Positions 17,735 through 24,518 of a stretch of DNA of 64,000 bases are shown here, one piece after another. The translations under genes were made by a program, and so were the position numbers. The notes beneath the pieces were generated by a model that worked only from the letters and a program-made list of their open reading frames with translations, was not told the origin of the DNA and did no database searches. Source of the DNA: Photobacterium arenosum (lineage in GTDB: Bacteria > Pseudomonadota > Gammaproteobacteria > Enterobacterales > Vibrionaceae); the NCBI RefSeq assembly GCF_014841115.1, contig NZ_JACYTP010000010.1, positions 124,001 to 188,000 of the forward strand, read 5' to 3'. Each line of letters starts with the position of its first letter. The first letter of the stretch is position 1.

Positions 17735-18346
17735 ATGGTAAAAACAACAGACGTGGCGTTTTATCGTGAAAAAAACTTCGGCGGATCACCAGACTACTAC
17801 CAACTGGGCGATGATATCACTTTTCACTTTGGTGATGACTATAACGACAAATACTTATCGTTGAAAGTGATTAACCCCGTAAAAGTTCATTGTTATCAAC
17901 ACACTGATGGTTCAGGCATCTTTAAAAGCTATACCCATGGGGACTACGCCAGTATTGAAGAAATGCATGGTCTTTCTAAGTTTCAGATTGTTAATATTGA
18001 CACACACTTTGCCGTCAGTATGCGTTTGATTGATGAAACCGGTGGTGAGCCTCGCCAATTTTTAATGACATTCAACGCGCACAATATTGGTGATGCGGAG
18101 TTTTGGTCTGGTGAGGAAACATATACATCTTTACCGGTAACAGAGAGTAGCGAGTTAATTACCTGTGCTATTTACATTAGAAATATAGCTACAGGTGAAT
18201 ATATAGCCAATGGCTCCATGTATTTCCATTACAACACTACTCACGGCATTATAGATGTGGTTACACCAGGAGAAACCTTCCCTCCCAATTTAAAAATAAC
18301 ACGCGTTGACAGTACAAAATTCGACTTTACCTTAGTTGCACAATAA
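17735..18346 (+). CDS. Beta/gamma-crystallin-like protein
   Basis: A 203-residue protein with no signal peptide. The first 90 residues resemble a beta/gamma-crystallin domain: VAFYREKNFGGSPDYYQLGD followed by DKYLSLKVINPVKVHCYQH and an IVNID strand, i.e. a tyrosine-corner motif with NFGG then an S-L-K-V strand. The second half is beta-rich without a recognised family. AAGGG stands seven bases before the ATG at 17735, which is preferred over an upstream ATG at 17678. Microbial members often bind calcium and can be stress, spore-coat or toxin-associated proteins. The function here is unknown, and the family call is by eye. Confidence 0.55.
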   Translation: MVKTTDVAFYREKNFGGSPDYYQLGDDITFHFGDDYNDKYLSLKVINPVKVHCYQHTDGSGIFKSYTHGDYASIEEMHGLSKFQIVNIDTHFAVSMRLIDETGGEPRQFLMTFNAHNIGDAEFWSGEETYTSLPVTESSELITCAIYIRNIATGEYIANGSMYFHYNTTHGIIDVVTPGETFPPNLKITRVDSTKFDFTLVAQ

Positions 18347-18358
18347 TAAATAACCTGC

Positions 18359-18392
18359 AAAGCCTCGCCATCGTATAATGCGCTGAGGCTTT
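18359..18392. terminator. Probable bidirectional terminator
   Basis: AAAGCCTC pairs with GAGGCTTT across an 18-base loop, giving A/T-tailed arms on both sides. It lies between the convergent crystallin-like and phosphotransferase genes. Confidence 0.55.
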
Positions 18393-18415
18393 CATTGCGA
18401 TACTCAGATAATTCT

Positions 18416-19186
18416 TCAACAAATACCTTCAATGATTTTATTCTCATTTAAAGATAAATAGTCAATATCCGCCAGATAACCCGCATGATGACCCTCTGCA
18501 ATGTGCTGTGCGAACTGCTCGTCGCCAGTGTCAGCCTGTGCCAGCATGAAAGTCACTAAGCTTTGCAAGCGTGTGATCATCTCAGTCACCAATTTCTGTC
18601 TGTCTGAATTGGAGACGCAGTAACTGTCACAGAATAATCTGGCGCGGGCTATTTGTGTGTTGAGTGTACCCATCTTATCAATGGGATCGGTTTTGAAAGG
18701 CGACCAGCAATAGACAGAATACGCAATATCCCATAATCGGGGGGCCGGATGGGCAGTATCGAAATCAAACACGCCCACGACTTCATTTCCGCTCAGGGCC
18801 ACGTTGTAAGGGGTGAAATCACCATGACAGATGACTTCGGCCGGCTCTCTGGCTGGCAACATCCAAACCGTCTCCGCCAGATTCACATTATTCAGGAAAC
18901 CCTGCGAGACATCATGCAATTGCCGCAGCAATCTGGCTGCGCTGATCAATGCCTCTTCTGAGGCTATCGCCCCTTCAAGCGGATAATTGTACGTATCGCC
19001 TTCGACAAAACTCAGCACCTCAGATCCCGTATCCATCCCAATCACTTCAGGACAGGCATGAAACCCCTGTTGGTGCAGATAACGTAACAAGCGGTGAACC
19101 GTCGCAGACCACTCCTGTATTGGCCTGACAACCGTTTCACCCTGGCGGTAAATCCCTGTACTTCTGCCTCCGGAAAGCGTTTCCAT
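18416..19186 (-). CDS. APH-family (aminoglycoside-phosphotransferase-like) kinase
   Basis: About 256 residues with the protein-kinase-like APH fold. The catalytic loop is HGDFTPYN (121-128), with the metal-binding FDFDTA about 20 residues on. The N-lobe is short, so this is a small member of the family, closer to choline/homoserine-kinase-like phosphotransferases than to true resistance enzymes. Start at 19186 is chosen because AAGGA precedes it by six bases and would overlap the ATG at 19192. It follows an ACT-domain gene with an 11-base gap, probably cotranscribed. Substrate unknown. Confidence 0.82.
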   Translation of the reverse strand: METLSGGRSTGIYRQGETVVRPIQEWSATVHRLLRYLHQQGFHACPEVIGMDTGSEVLSFVEGDTYNYPLEGAIASEEALISAARLLRQLHDVSQGFLNNVNLAETVWMLPAREPAEVICHGDFTPYNVALSGNEVVGVFDFDTAHPAPRLWDIAYSVYCWSPFKTDPIDKMGTLNTQIARARLFCDSYCVSNSDRQKLVTEMITRLQSLVTFMLAQADTGDEQFAQHIAEGHHAGYLADIDYLSLNENKIIEGIC

Positions 19187-19197
19187 GGTCATCCTTC

Positions 19198-19596
19198 TTA
19201 TTGATTTGTCAGATCAGTCAGCACCTGCAAAGCCAGGTCCGCTTTGTCCGCCGGTACAAAGACATGATCGTGATAAAACGCGGCAATCACATTGGCACTG
19301 ATGCCATGCTTTGCCAACGCGGTTGACACCGCTGCCGTCAGCCCCACGGCTTCGAGGCTGGAATGTACCGTCAGTGTGATACAGCGAAAGGTCGATTCAT
19401 ACTTCATGGCTGCCTTTTCAGCCGCCTGCGCCGTGACCACCAACGTTAAGCCTTCCTGCTCCTGAAATGTGGCCAGGGGGGCATACTGCAGATACTCGGT
19501 AATATCCCCGTTGACCGTACAAAATACATAATCTTCTTCCCGCGTTACCGGCGACATGGTTTGCAGAAGCCGTTTTAAATCCATAATTCCTGACAT
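19198..19596 (-). CDS. ACT-domain protein (DUF2241-like)
   Basis: A 132-residue cytoplasmic protein made of two tandem ACT-like halves: an N-terminal half with DYVFCTVNGDIT and a C-terminal half with HSSLEAVGLTAAVSTALAKH and VIAAFYHDHVFVP, the usual small-ligand (amino acid) binding fold. GGGAGGG lies four bases before the ATG at 19596, which decides the start over one eight codons upstream. Members of this family are stand-alone and their ligands are largely unknown. It sits between a GNAT gene and the APH-like kinase on the same strand. Confidence 0.8.
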   Translation of the reverse strand: MSGIMDLKRLLQTMSPVTREEDYVFCTVNGDITEYLQYAPLATFQEQEGLTLVVTAQAAEKAAMKYESTFRCITLTVHSSLEAVGLTAAVSTALAKHGISANVIAAFYHDHVFVPADKADLALQVLTDLTNQ

Positions 19597-19636
19597 ATTC
19601 CCTCCCTGCCCTGTCATCATGCTCTGTGATCAATAG

Positions 19637-20122
19637 TTAAGTAAGCTGTTTGTACATCACGTAGCAATCGACCAAGCCTTTATTTTTGTGCCGGTAGGCG
19701 TCCGGTAAGGTGCCGATTATCTCAAAACCCAGCTTCTGCCAGAGTTTCACGGCAACGTCATTGGTCGATACCACTGAGTTAAACTGCATCGCACTGAACC
19801 CTTGCTCAAGCGCCACTTGTTGTGAATGCTCGCACATGGCACGTGCTACGCCTTTGCCCCGCGCTGCCGGCGTTACCATATAGCCGCAATTACAAACATG
19901 GTTTCCCGGCCCCATTGCATTGGCTTTGAGATAATAAGAGCCCAGCACTGTGCCGTCTTGCACGCATACAAATGTCTTCAGCGGCAACTCGCCCCACAAG
20001 GTAAAAGCTTGTTCTCGGCTCATCTCCGGCTCAAAGGCGTAGGTTTCCTGCGCCTGAATAATGCATCTGAACGCTGGCCAGAACTGTTCGAAATCGGCGG
20101 CATCCATTTCACGTATCAGCAT
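19637..20122 (-). CDS. GNAT-family N-acetyltransferase
   Basis: A 161-residue acetyltransferase. The acetyl-CoA binding motif is VTPAARGKGVARAM (ARGKGVA, 87-93), followed by FNSVVSTNDVAVKLWQKLGF (motif B) and a C-terminal DCYVMYKQL strand. The family is broad and the acceptor unknown; the short compact form resembles small-molecule acetyltransferases. It is the first of three closely spaced leftward genes (GNAT, ACT, APH-like). Confidence 0.87.
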   Translation of the reverse strand: MLIREMDAADFEQFWPAFRCIIQAQETYAFEPEMSREQAFTLWGELPLKTFVCVQDGTVLGSYYLKANAMGPGNHVCNCGYMVTPAARGKGVARAMCEHSQQVALEQGFSAMQFNSVVSTNDVAVKLWQKLGFEIIGTLPDAYRHKNKGLVDCYVMYKQLT

Positions 20123-20361
20123 GTCTGTGTTCCCTTTCCTGTTATTGACTGAATTTACGATGAAAACCTCTGGCTGTCATGCAATGGTATAACGTAAACA
20201 GACACGCAAAAACAATAGATGGTAAAGACAATCGCGTCGATGGCCGTTTACGGAAAAGCGCGGCTTTGCCTCTGTGATGCAGGGTGAAATATTTAAATGA
20301 TTTGAGGAATCAGGCTGATGTGTTTGACGTTAGAGAAGGTAAAGATGAAGCAATCTGAAGC

Positions 20362-20388
20362 GAAAAAAATCGGGGCTGTGAAGCCCCG
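20362..20388 (-). terminator. Rho-independent terminator, leftward
   Basis: CGGGGCT GTGA AGCCCCG, a seven-base stem with tetraloop, followed on the reverse strand by ATTTTTTTC. No protein gene ends within 450 bases upstream of it on that strand; the nearest is the YceK-like lipoprotein, whose stop is at 20853. Confidence 0.7.
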
Positions 20389-20488
20389 CACTCAAGGAAC
20401 CATTGTTCAGTTTCTTATTATAATTCCGTTGGCTTACGGCATGATGCCGCAAGGCCTTATACCTTAAGAGTATCCAATCGAACTCAAT

Positions 20489-20620
20489 ATGGCGAGTTAT
20501 CACCCTGATATTGCGAAAAAATCACGTCATGATCACGGTAACTCTTCAAAATTTATCCCAACCCAAGCACAGCGCGCGCTCTGGAACGGCGTACTCGATC
20601 CAAATCCAGCTCCAGTTTAA
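20489..20620 (+). CDS. Short hypothetical ORF (43 residues)
   Basis: Reads MASYHPDIAKKSRHDHGNSS and continues to WNGVLDPNPAPV. It looks hydrophilic and protein-like but has no clear ribosome binding site. I do not recognise it. It may be a remnant. Confidence 0.2.
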   Translation: MASYHPDIAKKSRHDHGNSSKFIPTQAQRALWNGVLDPNPAPV

Positions 20621-20852
20621 TCAATTATGTTGTACTGCCAGCCTGATGTAGTGTATCTCCATCCCGGCGACACCAAACAACGGACCTTACCCGGCTAACC
20701 GGCACTGATATCTGCTTACAGGGCTGGAAAGAATACATCTTCCTATATCGGCTGACAATTTCTCCTTGTGGATTTATTGCCTGAACAGTATTGAACACCT
20801 GCCTGCCGATGCATCGGGCCGGATACGTGCCAAATACCCAGATCGCGTGCTC

Positions 20853-21182
20853 TCATCGCCAGGACATCCGACAGAAACTGGTTTTATTATTGCCATTATC
20901 TTCCAGGATGAGATCGAACGGCAATAAAGCGGTATCTAAAGCAGCCGACGTTACTATATCTGCAACAGAAAGTGGAATAGTGACAATAATGATAGGTGGG
21001 AATGCCAGAAGCGCATAAACATTACAGTCTGCATTGTCTACAGCATAATCAAGGCCACCGTAAGGCTGCCCGACCTGGTAACCCGAGCCAACTCTCGACG
21101 CGATACTTGAACAACCGGTTAATATACAAACGTATAACAATAGACTGACCCATTTCATGAACGCATATGCCTTTGATTTCAT
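20853..21182 (-). CDS. YceK/YidQ-like lipoprotein
   Basis: A 109-residue outer-membrane-type lipoprotein. Its signal peptide ends in the lipobox LTGC, with acylated Cys24 if the first ATG is used or Cys16 from the ATG at 21158. The mature part has GYQVGQPYGGLDYAVDN followed by a hydrophobic FPPIIIVTIPLSVADIV and DTALLPFDLI, the arrangement of the YceK/YidQ family. Function of that family is unknown. It stands alone, facing the terminator-bearing gap on its downstream side. Confidence 0.75.
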   Translation of the reverse strand: MKSKAYAFMKWVSLLLYVCILTGCSSIASRVGSGYQVGQPYGGLDYAVDNADCNVYALLAFPPIIIVTIPLSVADIVTSAALDTALLPFDLILEDNGNNKTSFCRMSWR

Positions 21183-21258
21183 TCAAGATGAGCTTTCTAT
21201 ATCATGTTTTTCAATCAAAGCGTTCTGCCATAGAAACTTATGGAGTGCATCTCGCAAG

Positions 21259-21280
21259 AAAAACGGCCCCGCAGGGCCGT
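21259..21280 (-). terminator. Terminator of the O-methyltransferase/EamA transcript
   Basis: ACGGCCC CGCA GGGCCGT, a seven-base stem with tetraloop, followed on the reverse strand by TTTTTCTT. It lies 57 bases past the EamA stop. Confidence 0.8.
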
Positions 21281-21336
21281 TGTCATTCATATATGGAGAG
21301 CAAGTATTATTAACATTTGTTCGTTGCCATTGGGTT

Positions 21337-22227
21337 TTATGCCTGCTGCCGGGCAGCACGAATTTTTGCCTGCATCAGTCGCCCCCCTAAAATACAGCAT
21401 GTCAAACCGAGAAAAATCAGTCCTGCGCCTGCCATTTCTGTTTCAGTCATGCGCTCGTTCAGTACCAGTGTGGATGTGAACATCCCGACGACGGGAATAA
21501 GCAAAGCAAAAGGCGTCACTGTGGCTGCGGGATAGCTTTTCAGTAAATGCCCCCACAATGCGAAGGCCAGCAACGTTGAAATATAGCTCACGTAAAGCAG
21601 TGCCAGCCATGTGTCCGAAGTGGCAGCGAGCAGGACATCCAGTGGCTGTGCCGTTTCTGTGAAGTACGAGATTAGCAGCAAAGGCAGCGGAGGAACCAGA
21701 CTGACCCATACCATAAAGTGAAGCAAATTAACCCCTTGCATCCGCTTCATAATGGTGTTGGCAATTGCCCAGCAAAAAGCGGCCGCCAGAATCATCACCA
21801 GGCCCATGGCAGTAATGTTGCCGTCGGCTTCGAGAAAAAACAGCCCGAAACCTGCCACGGCAACCAGGATGCCGAGGGCCTGATACCGACTGACCATTTC
21901 TTTATACAGTAAGACACTCAAACCAATAGTGAAAAACACCTGAGCTTGCAATATCAGGGATGATAAGCCGGCAGAAGCATCCGCTTTCATGGCGATAAAC
22001 AGTAAGCCAAATTTCAGCACACCCAGAAATACGCCGACACCCAGCACGTTCCATACGGACGTTTTCGGGAAGGGGATGAAAAACACAGCCGGGACAGCCA
22101 CCACAGCAAATCGTAATGCAGAAAATAATATCGGCGGCAGTGTTTCCAGCCCTATCTTAATGACAGAAAAGTTGACACCCCAAATAACGACAACCAGCAG
22201 CGCAAGAACCATGTCCCTTGATTTCAT
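21337..22227 (-). CDS. EamA/DMT-family transporter
   Basis: A 296-residue inner-membrane protein of about ten hydrophobic helices arranged as two EamA repeats (first: LVVVIWGVNFSVIKIGLETL; second: AAFCWAIANTIMKRM). This fold exports or imports amino acids, purines or other metabolites. The start at 22227 has AAGGAACGGGG upstream and follows the O-methyltransferase stop, whereas an upstream in-frame ATG at 22281 overlaps that gene. It is the second gene of a two-gene operon with the O-methyltransferase, suggesting the methylated product could be exported, though that is only an idea. Confidence 0.87.
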   Translation of the reverse strand: MKSRDMVLALLVVVIWGVNFSVIKIGLETLPPILFSALRFAVVAVPAVFFIPFPKTSVWNVLGVGVFLGVLKFGLLFIAMKADASAGLSSLILQAQVFFTIGLSVLLYKEMVSRYQALGILVAVAGFGLFFLEADGNITAMGLVMILAAAFCWAIANTIMKRMQGVNLLHFMVWVSLVPPLPLLLISYFTETAQPLDVLLAATSDTWLALLYVSYISTLLAFALWGHLLKSYPAATVTPFALLIPVVGMFTSTLVLNERMTETEMAGAGLIFLGLTCCILGGRLMQAKIRAARQQA

Positions 22228-22255
22228 TTCCCCGTTCCTTCTTCGAGCTTCGCGT

Positions 22256-22912
22256 TCATGCTTTATACACGACAAACTCACCTTTGCCGACGGGCAGCAG
22301 ACAGGTCGTTAACCCTTCCTGGCGGCACAGATAGTCGGTGAAGGCTTCGAGTTCATGACGATGTGAAATTGCATTGTCACACACTAATACCCCACCCGTT
22401 GAGAGTTTACTTAGGAGCAAGTCAATATAATCCATGTAAGCTGAACGATCGGCGTCGAGAAAAATAAAATCAAAGCTCAGATCTGTGCTTTGTATGAATT
22501 CGCGGGCATCTTCCTGAACCTGTTCGATACGATCCTGTAATCCGGCCCGTACGAAGTTTTCAGTCGCCATTGTGATTTTATCTGTCTGTTTTTCAACAGT
22601 TACCACTTTGCCTGCTGCGGGCAGTGACGAAGCCAGCCACAGGGTTGAGTAACCATTGGACGTGCCAATTTCCAGTACATTTTCAGCACGTGTCGCCTTC
22701 ACCATGACAGAGAGGAACTCACCTGTGTCCCGGGTAATATTCAGCAGTTTTTTCGATCGGTCTGATTCAGTTGCGTCATTTTGTTCACCTAACGCCTCTA
22801 ATTCAGCCAGTAATAATGCTAACGACATCCATTGCTCCCCGTTCATCATTTCGTGCGGATCAAACATCCGCCTAACAATCATATGAACATGAAAACATAT
22901 CAATGGCATCAC
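22256..22912 (-). CDS. SAM-dependent O-methyltransferase (class I, catechol-type)
   Basis: Up to 218 residues. Motif I is NVLEIGTSNGYSTLWLA (EIGTSNG at 81-87), followed by TVEKQ (SAM ribose acid) and FIFLDADRSAY with Asp153 and Asp155 in the position of metal and cofactor ligands of COMT-like enzymes. CDNAI follows as the third metal region. The family methylates catechol-like hydroxyls. The first residues (MMPLICFHVHMIVRRM) are probably untranslated, and MFDPHEMMNGEQW from 22867 is an alternative start. It precedes the EamA gene by 28 bases. Confidence 0.82.
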   Translation of the reverse strand: MMPLICFHVHMIVRRMFDPHEMMNGEQWMSLALLLAELEALGEQNDATESDRSKKLLNITRDTGEFLSVMVKATRAENVLEIGTSNGYSTLWLASSLPAAGKVVTVEKQTDKITMATENFVRAGLQDRIEQVQEDAREFIQSTDLSFDFIFLDADRSAYMDYIDLLLSKLSTGGVLVCDNAISHRHELEAFTDYLCRQEGLTTCLLPVGKGEFVVYKA

Positions 22913-22945
22913 ATTTCATCAACTATAACCGCGTATAGCAGACAT

Positions 22946-22970
22946 AAAAAAAAGGCTGCCAAAGGCAGCC
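22946..22970 (-). terminator. Rho-independent terminator, leftward
   Basis: GGCTGCC AAA GGCAGCC (seven-base stem) followed on the reverse strand by eight T residues. It serves the small lipoprotein gene at 23089-23472. Confidence 0.85.
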
Positions 22971-23088
22971 AAGCATCACAACTTATAGGGTTTGGTAACC
23001 CATTCTTATACCGTTCAACATCTTTCTGTTACTGGCAGATTGATGTATCAGTATAAAGAGACGACTGTATGATGCTGAGTATTAAACA

Positions 23089-23472
23089 TTATTTTGTCAG
23101 AGAGCACGGCGCTATCCGATTTTCTTTGTACCCGCACATCACAGGATAAGTTCCCGCCTGCTTGATATCCGGGGAATCCTCCAGCACATGATCTTTGTAA
23201 TGACGCCAGGTGTATTCCGCCATCAGCACACAGTAGCGGGGATCGGTATCTTTTTCGCACTGCTGCCTTGCCCGTAACAGTGCCGACATCTCTATTTCGC
23301 ACTGATAAATCTGGGCCTCATCCTTGTAAAGCTCTCTGCACAATGACAGAGGCTCCTCGGCGGCGTTTGCTTGCACGGCATTTGGCGAAATATCCCGCCA
23401 ATGTACCTGAGATGAAGAACAGGCCGTGAGCAAACAGAAAAACGGTATGATCAGCAACCACTGAAATCGCAT
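23089..23472 (-). CDS. Small cysteine-rich lipoprotein of unknown function
   Basis: 127 residues from the ATG at 23472. The signal peptide MRFQWLLIIPFFCLLTAC ends in a lipobox (Cys18). The mature part contains six cysteines in spaced pairs (LCRELY, YQCEIEM, QQCEKDTDPRYCVLM, VMCGY, PCSLTK), suggesting disulfides in the periplasm or outer membrane. I do not recognise a family. AAGGA lies about ten bases before the chosen start; an ATG seven codons upstream exists. It stands alone, ending at a good terminator. Confidence 0.6.
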   Translation of the reverse strand: MRFQWLLIIPFFCLLTACSSSQVHWRDISPNAVQANAAEEPLSLCRELYKDEAQIYQCEIEMSALLRARQQCEKDTDPRYCVLMAEYTWRHYKDHVLEDSPDIKQAGTYPVMCGYKENRIAPCSLTK

Positions 23473-23600
23473 TGTCAGCTCTTCCTTTTGCATTGGACGC
23501 TATAAAATGGCGACCGTTCAGGAAAGATTCATAAACGCAAAATAGTGTGTGTAACCTAAACGCCCAGTCTTAAGACTGCTCACAACATCGCTTTCCCGTT

Positions 23601-23828
23601 TTAATGCGTGCTCAATCCCCTTACTTCCTCTTCTCGGTACGCCTTTTTCAATGCCAGCCAGCTCGTCTTCGGACCAAGGATCAATGACAGCACAGCCACT
23701 CCCCCAATCATCAATATACCGCCCACAATCGGCCCGAGAACAAAACTGTAAAACACCAGATACGGCAAATACACCCCATAGCGCAACACCTGAAGTACTA
23801 CTCTTTTCATTAAAAGTAAATTATTCAT
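23601..23828 (-). CDS. Small two-helix membrane protein divergent from a TetR gene
   Basis: A 75-residue protein (MNNLLLMKRVVLQVLRYGVY...) with two hydrophobic stretches (about 17-33 and 35-53, LVFYSFVLGPIVGGILMIGG and VAVLSLILG) and a charged tail KKAYREEEVRG. GGAG precedes the ATG at 23828 by ten bases. The frame remains open through the upstream palindromes, but a start there would be inside the operators and is unlikely. The gene is probably repressed by the TetR protein encoded on the other side of the operators. Its function is unknown. Confidence 0.6.
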   Translation of the reverse strand: MNNLLLMKRVVLQVLRYGVYLPYLVFYSFVLGPIVGGILMIGGVAVLSLILGPKTSWLALKKAYREEEVRGLSTH

Positions 23829-23862
23829 GATTCGACTTCTCCATCTTTCCATTTCATAAAAT

Positions 23863-23874
23863 TGAGCGCGCTCA
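23863..23874. promoter_or_regulatory. TetR operator copy 1
   Basis: TGAGCGCGCTCA, a perfect 12-base palindrome, 35 bases upstream of the small membrane protein start. It is the same core as the site at 23883-23902. Confidence 0.7.
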
Positions 23875-23882
23875 TTTATATT

Positions 23883-23902
23883 AAATTGAGCGCGCTCAAT
23901 TT
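23883..23902. promoter_or_regulatory. TetR operator copy 2
   Basis: AAATTGAGCGCGCTCAATTT, a perfect 20-base palindrome containing the same core as copy 1. The centres are 24 bases apart. It lies about 84 bases upstream of the TetR gene, so it could control both divergent promoters. Confidence 0.75.
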
Positions 23903-23985
23903 TCAACATTCAAGATGAAGTCCGCTTACCAATTACGGTATGATGGCTGCTCATCCGCAACGGGCTATCAGCAAAGCAGCAAGAA

Positions 23986-24510
23986 ATGATGAAAAGAGAA
24001 CAAACAAAACGACGAATTCAGGAAGCCGCCTGGCAATTATTTCGCGAGAACGGTTATCAAGACACAACGACACGACATATTGCTGAACACGCTGAGGTAG
24101 CGGCCGGAACGGTATTTAGCCACTTTCCGACAAAACTGGATTTACTGAAAGCCGGTTTTAGTCAGCAAATTGATCATGTCTTAACGGAAGCAAATTCTGA
24201 TTGCCCCGAGAGCTGCCCCAAAGAGAAACTCATGCACTTTGCCGGTTACCTTTACGCGTTTTATTGTCTGGAAGCGGATTTCAGCAAAGAGTTATTTCGG
24301 GTGTTGATTTGGCAACAGGAAGAGTTTGAAAAGCAGCTGGAAGCCTTCCGCCAGCACTTGTTTTCACATGAAGCGAGTTACGATCAACACCGAGCTGCCG
24401 TAATGATGGATTGCTACTTTATGACACTGATCACCGGATTGAATGCTGATAAGCCGGATGCGACATTAATGCTGAACCAATTAGAAAAGAAATTAGATGT
24501 ATTGCAGTAA
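23986..24510 (+). CDS. TetR-family transcriptional regulator
   Basis: A 174-residue regulator with helix-turn-helix at about 8-52 (QEAAWQLFRENGYQDTTTRH, AEVAAGTVFSHFPTKLDLL), followed by a shortened ligand domain. A Cys pair (CPESCPKE) falls near 65-69. It is divergent from the small membrane protein, and two perfect palindromes between them are its likely binding sites. The gene ends eight bases before the convergent helicase gene. The inducer is unknown. Confidence 0.85.
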   Translation: MMKREQTKRRIQEAAWQLFRENGYQDTTTRHIAEHAEVAAGTVFSHFPTKLDLLKAGFSQQIDHVLTEANSDCPESCPKEKLMHFAGYLYAFYCLEADFSKELFRVLIWQQEEFEKQLEAFRQHLFSHEASYDQHRAAVMMDCYFMTLITGLNADKPDATLMLNQLEKKLDVLQ

Positions 24511-24518
24511 ATACGCCT

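Larger units (their letters stand above)
20123..20852. other. 730-base stretch without a convincing gene
   Basis: It holds a strong leftward terminator (20362-20388) with no gene directly feeding it, a 43-codon rightward ORF at 20489-20620, and otherwise no long frame. The part between about 20390 and 20450 could encode a short reverse-strand RNA. The rest may be decayed coding sequence. Confidence 0.5.

Noticed and set aside
16190..18346. GNAT gene as part of the RND efflux operon
   Set aside because: The TetR operator region and about 100 bases separate them; more likely an independent gene.
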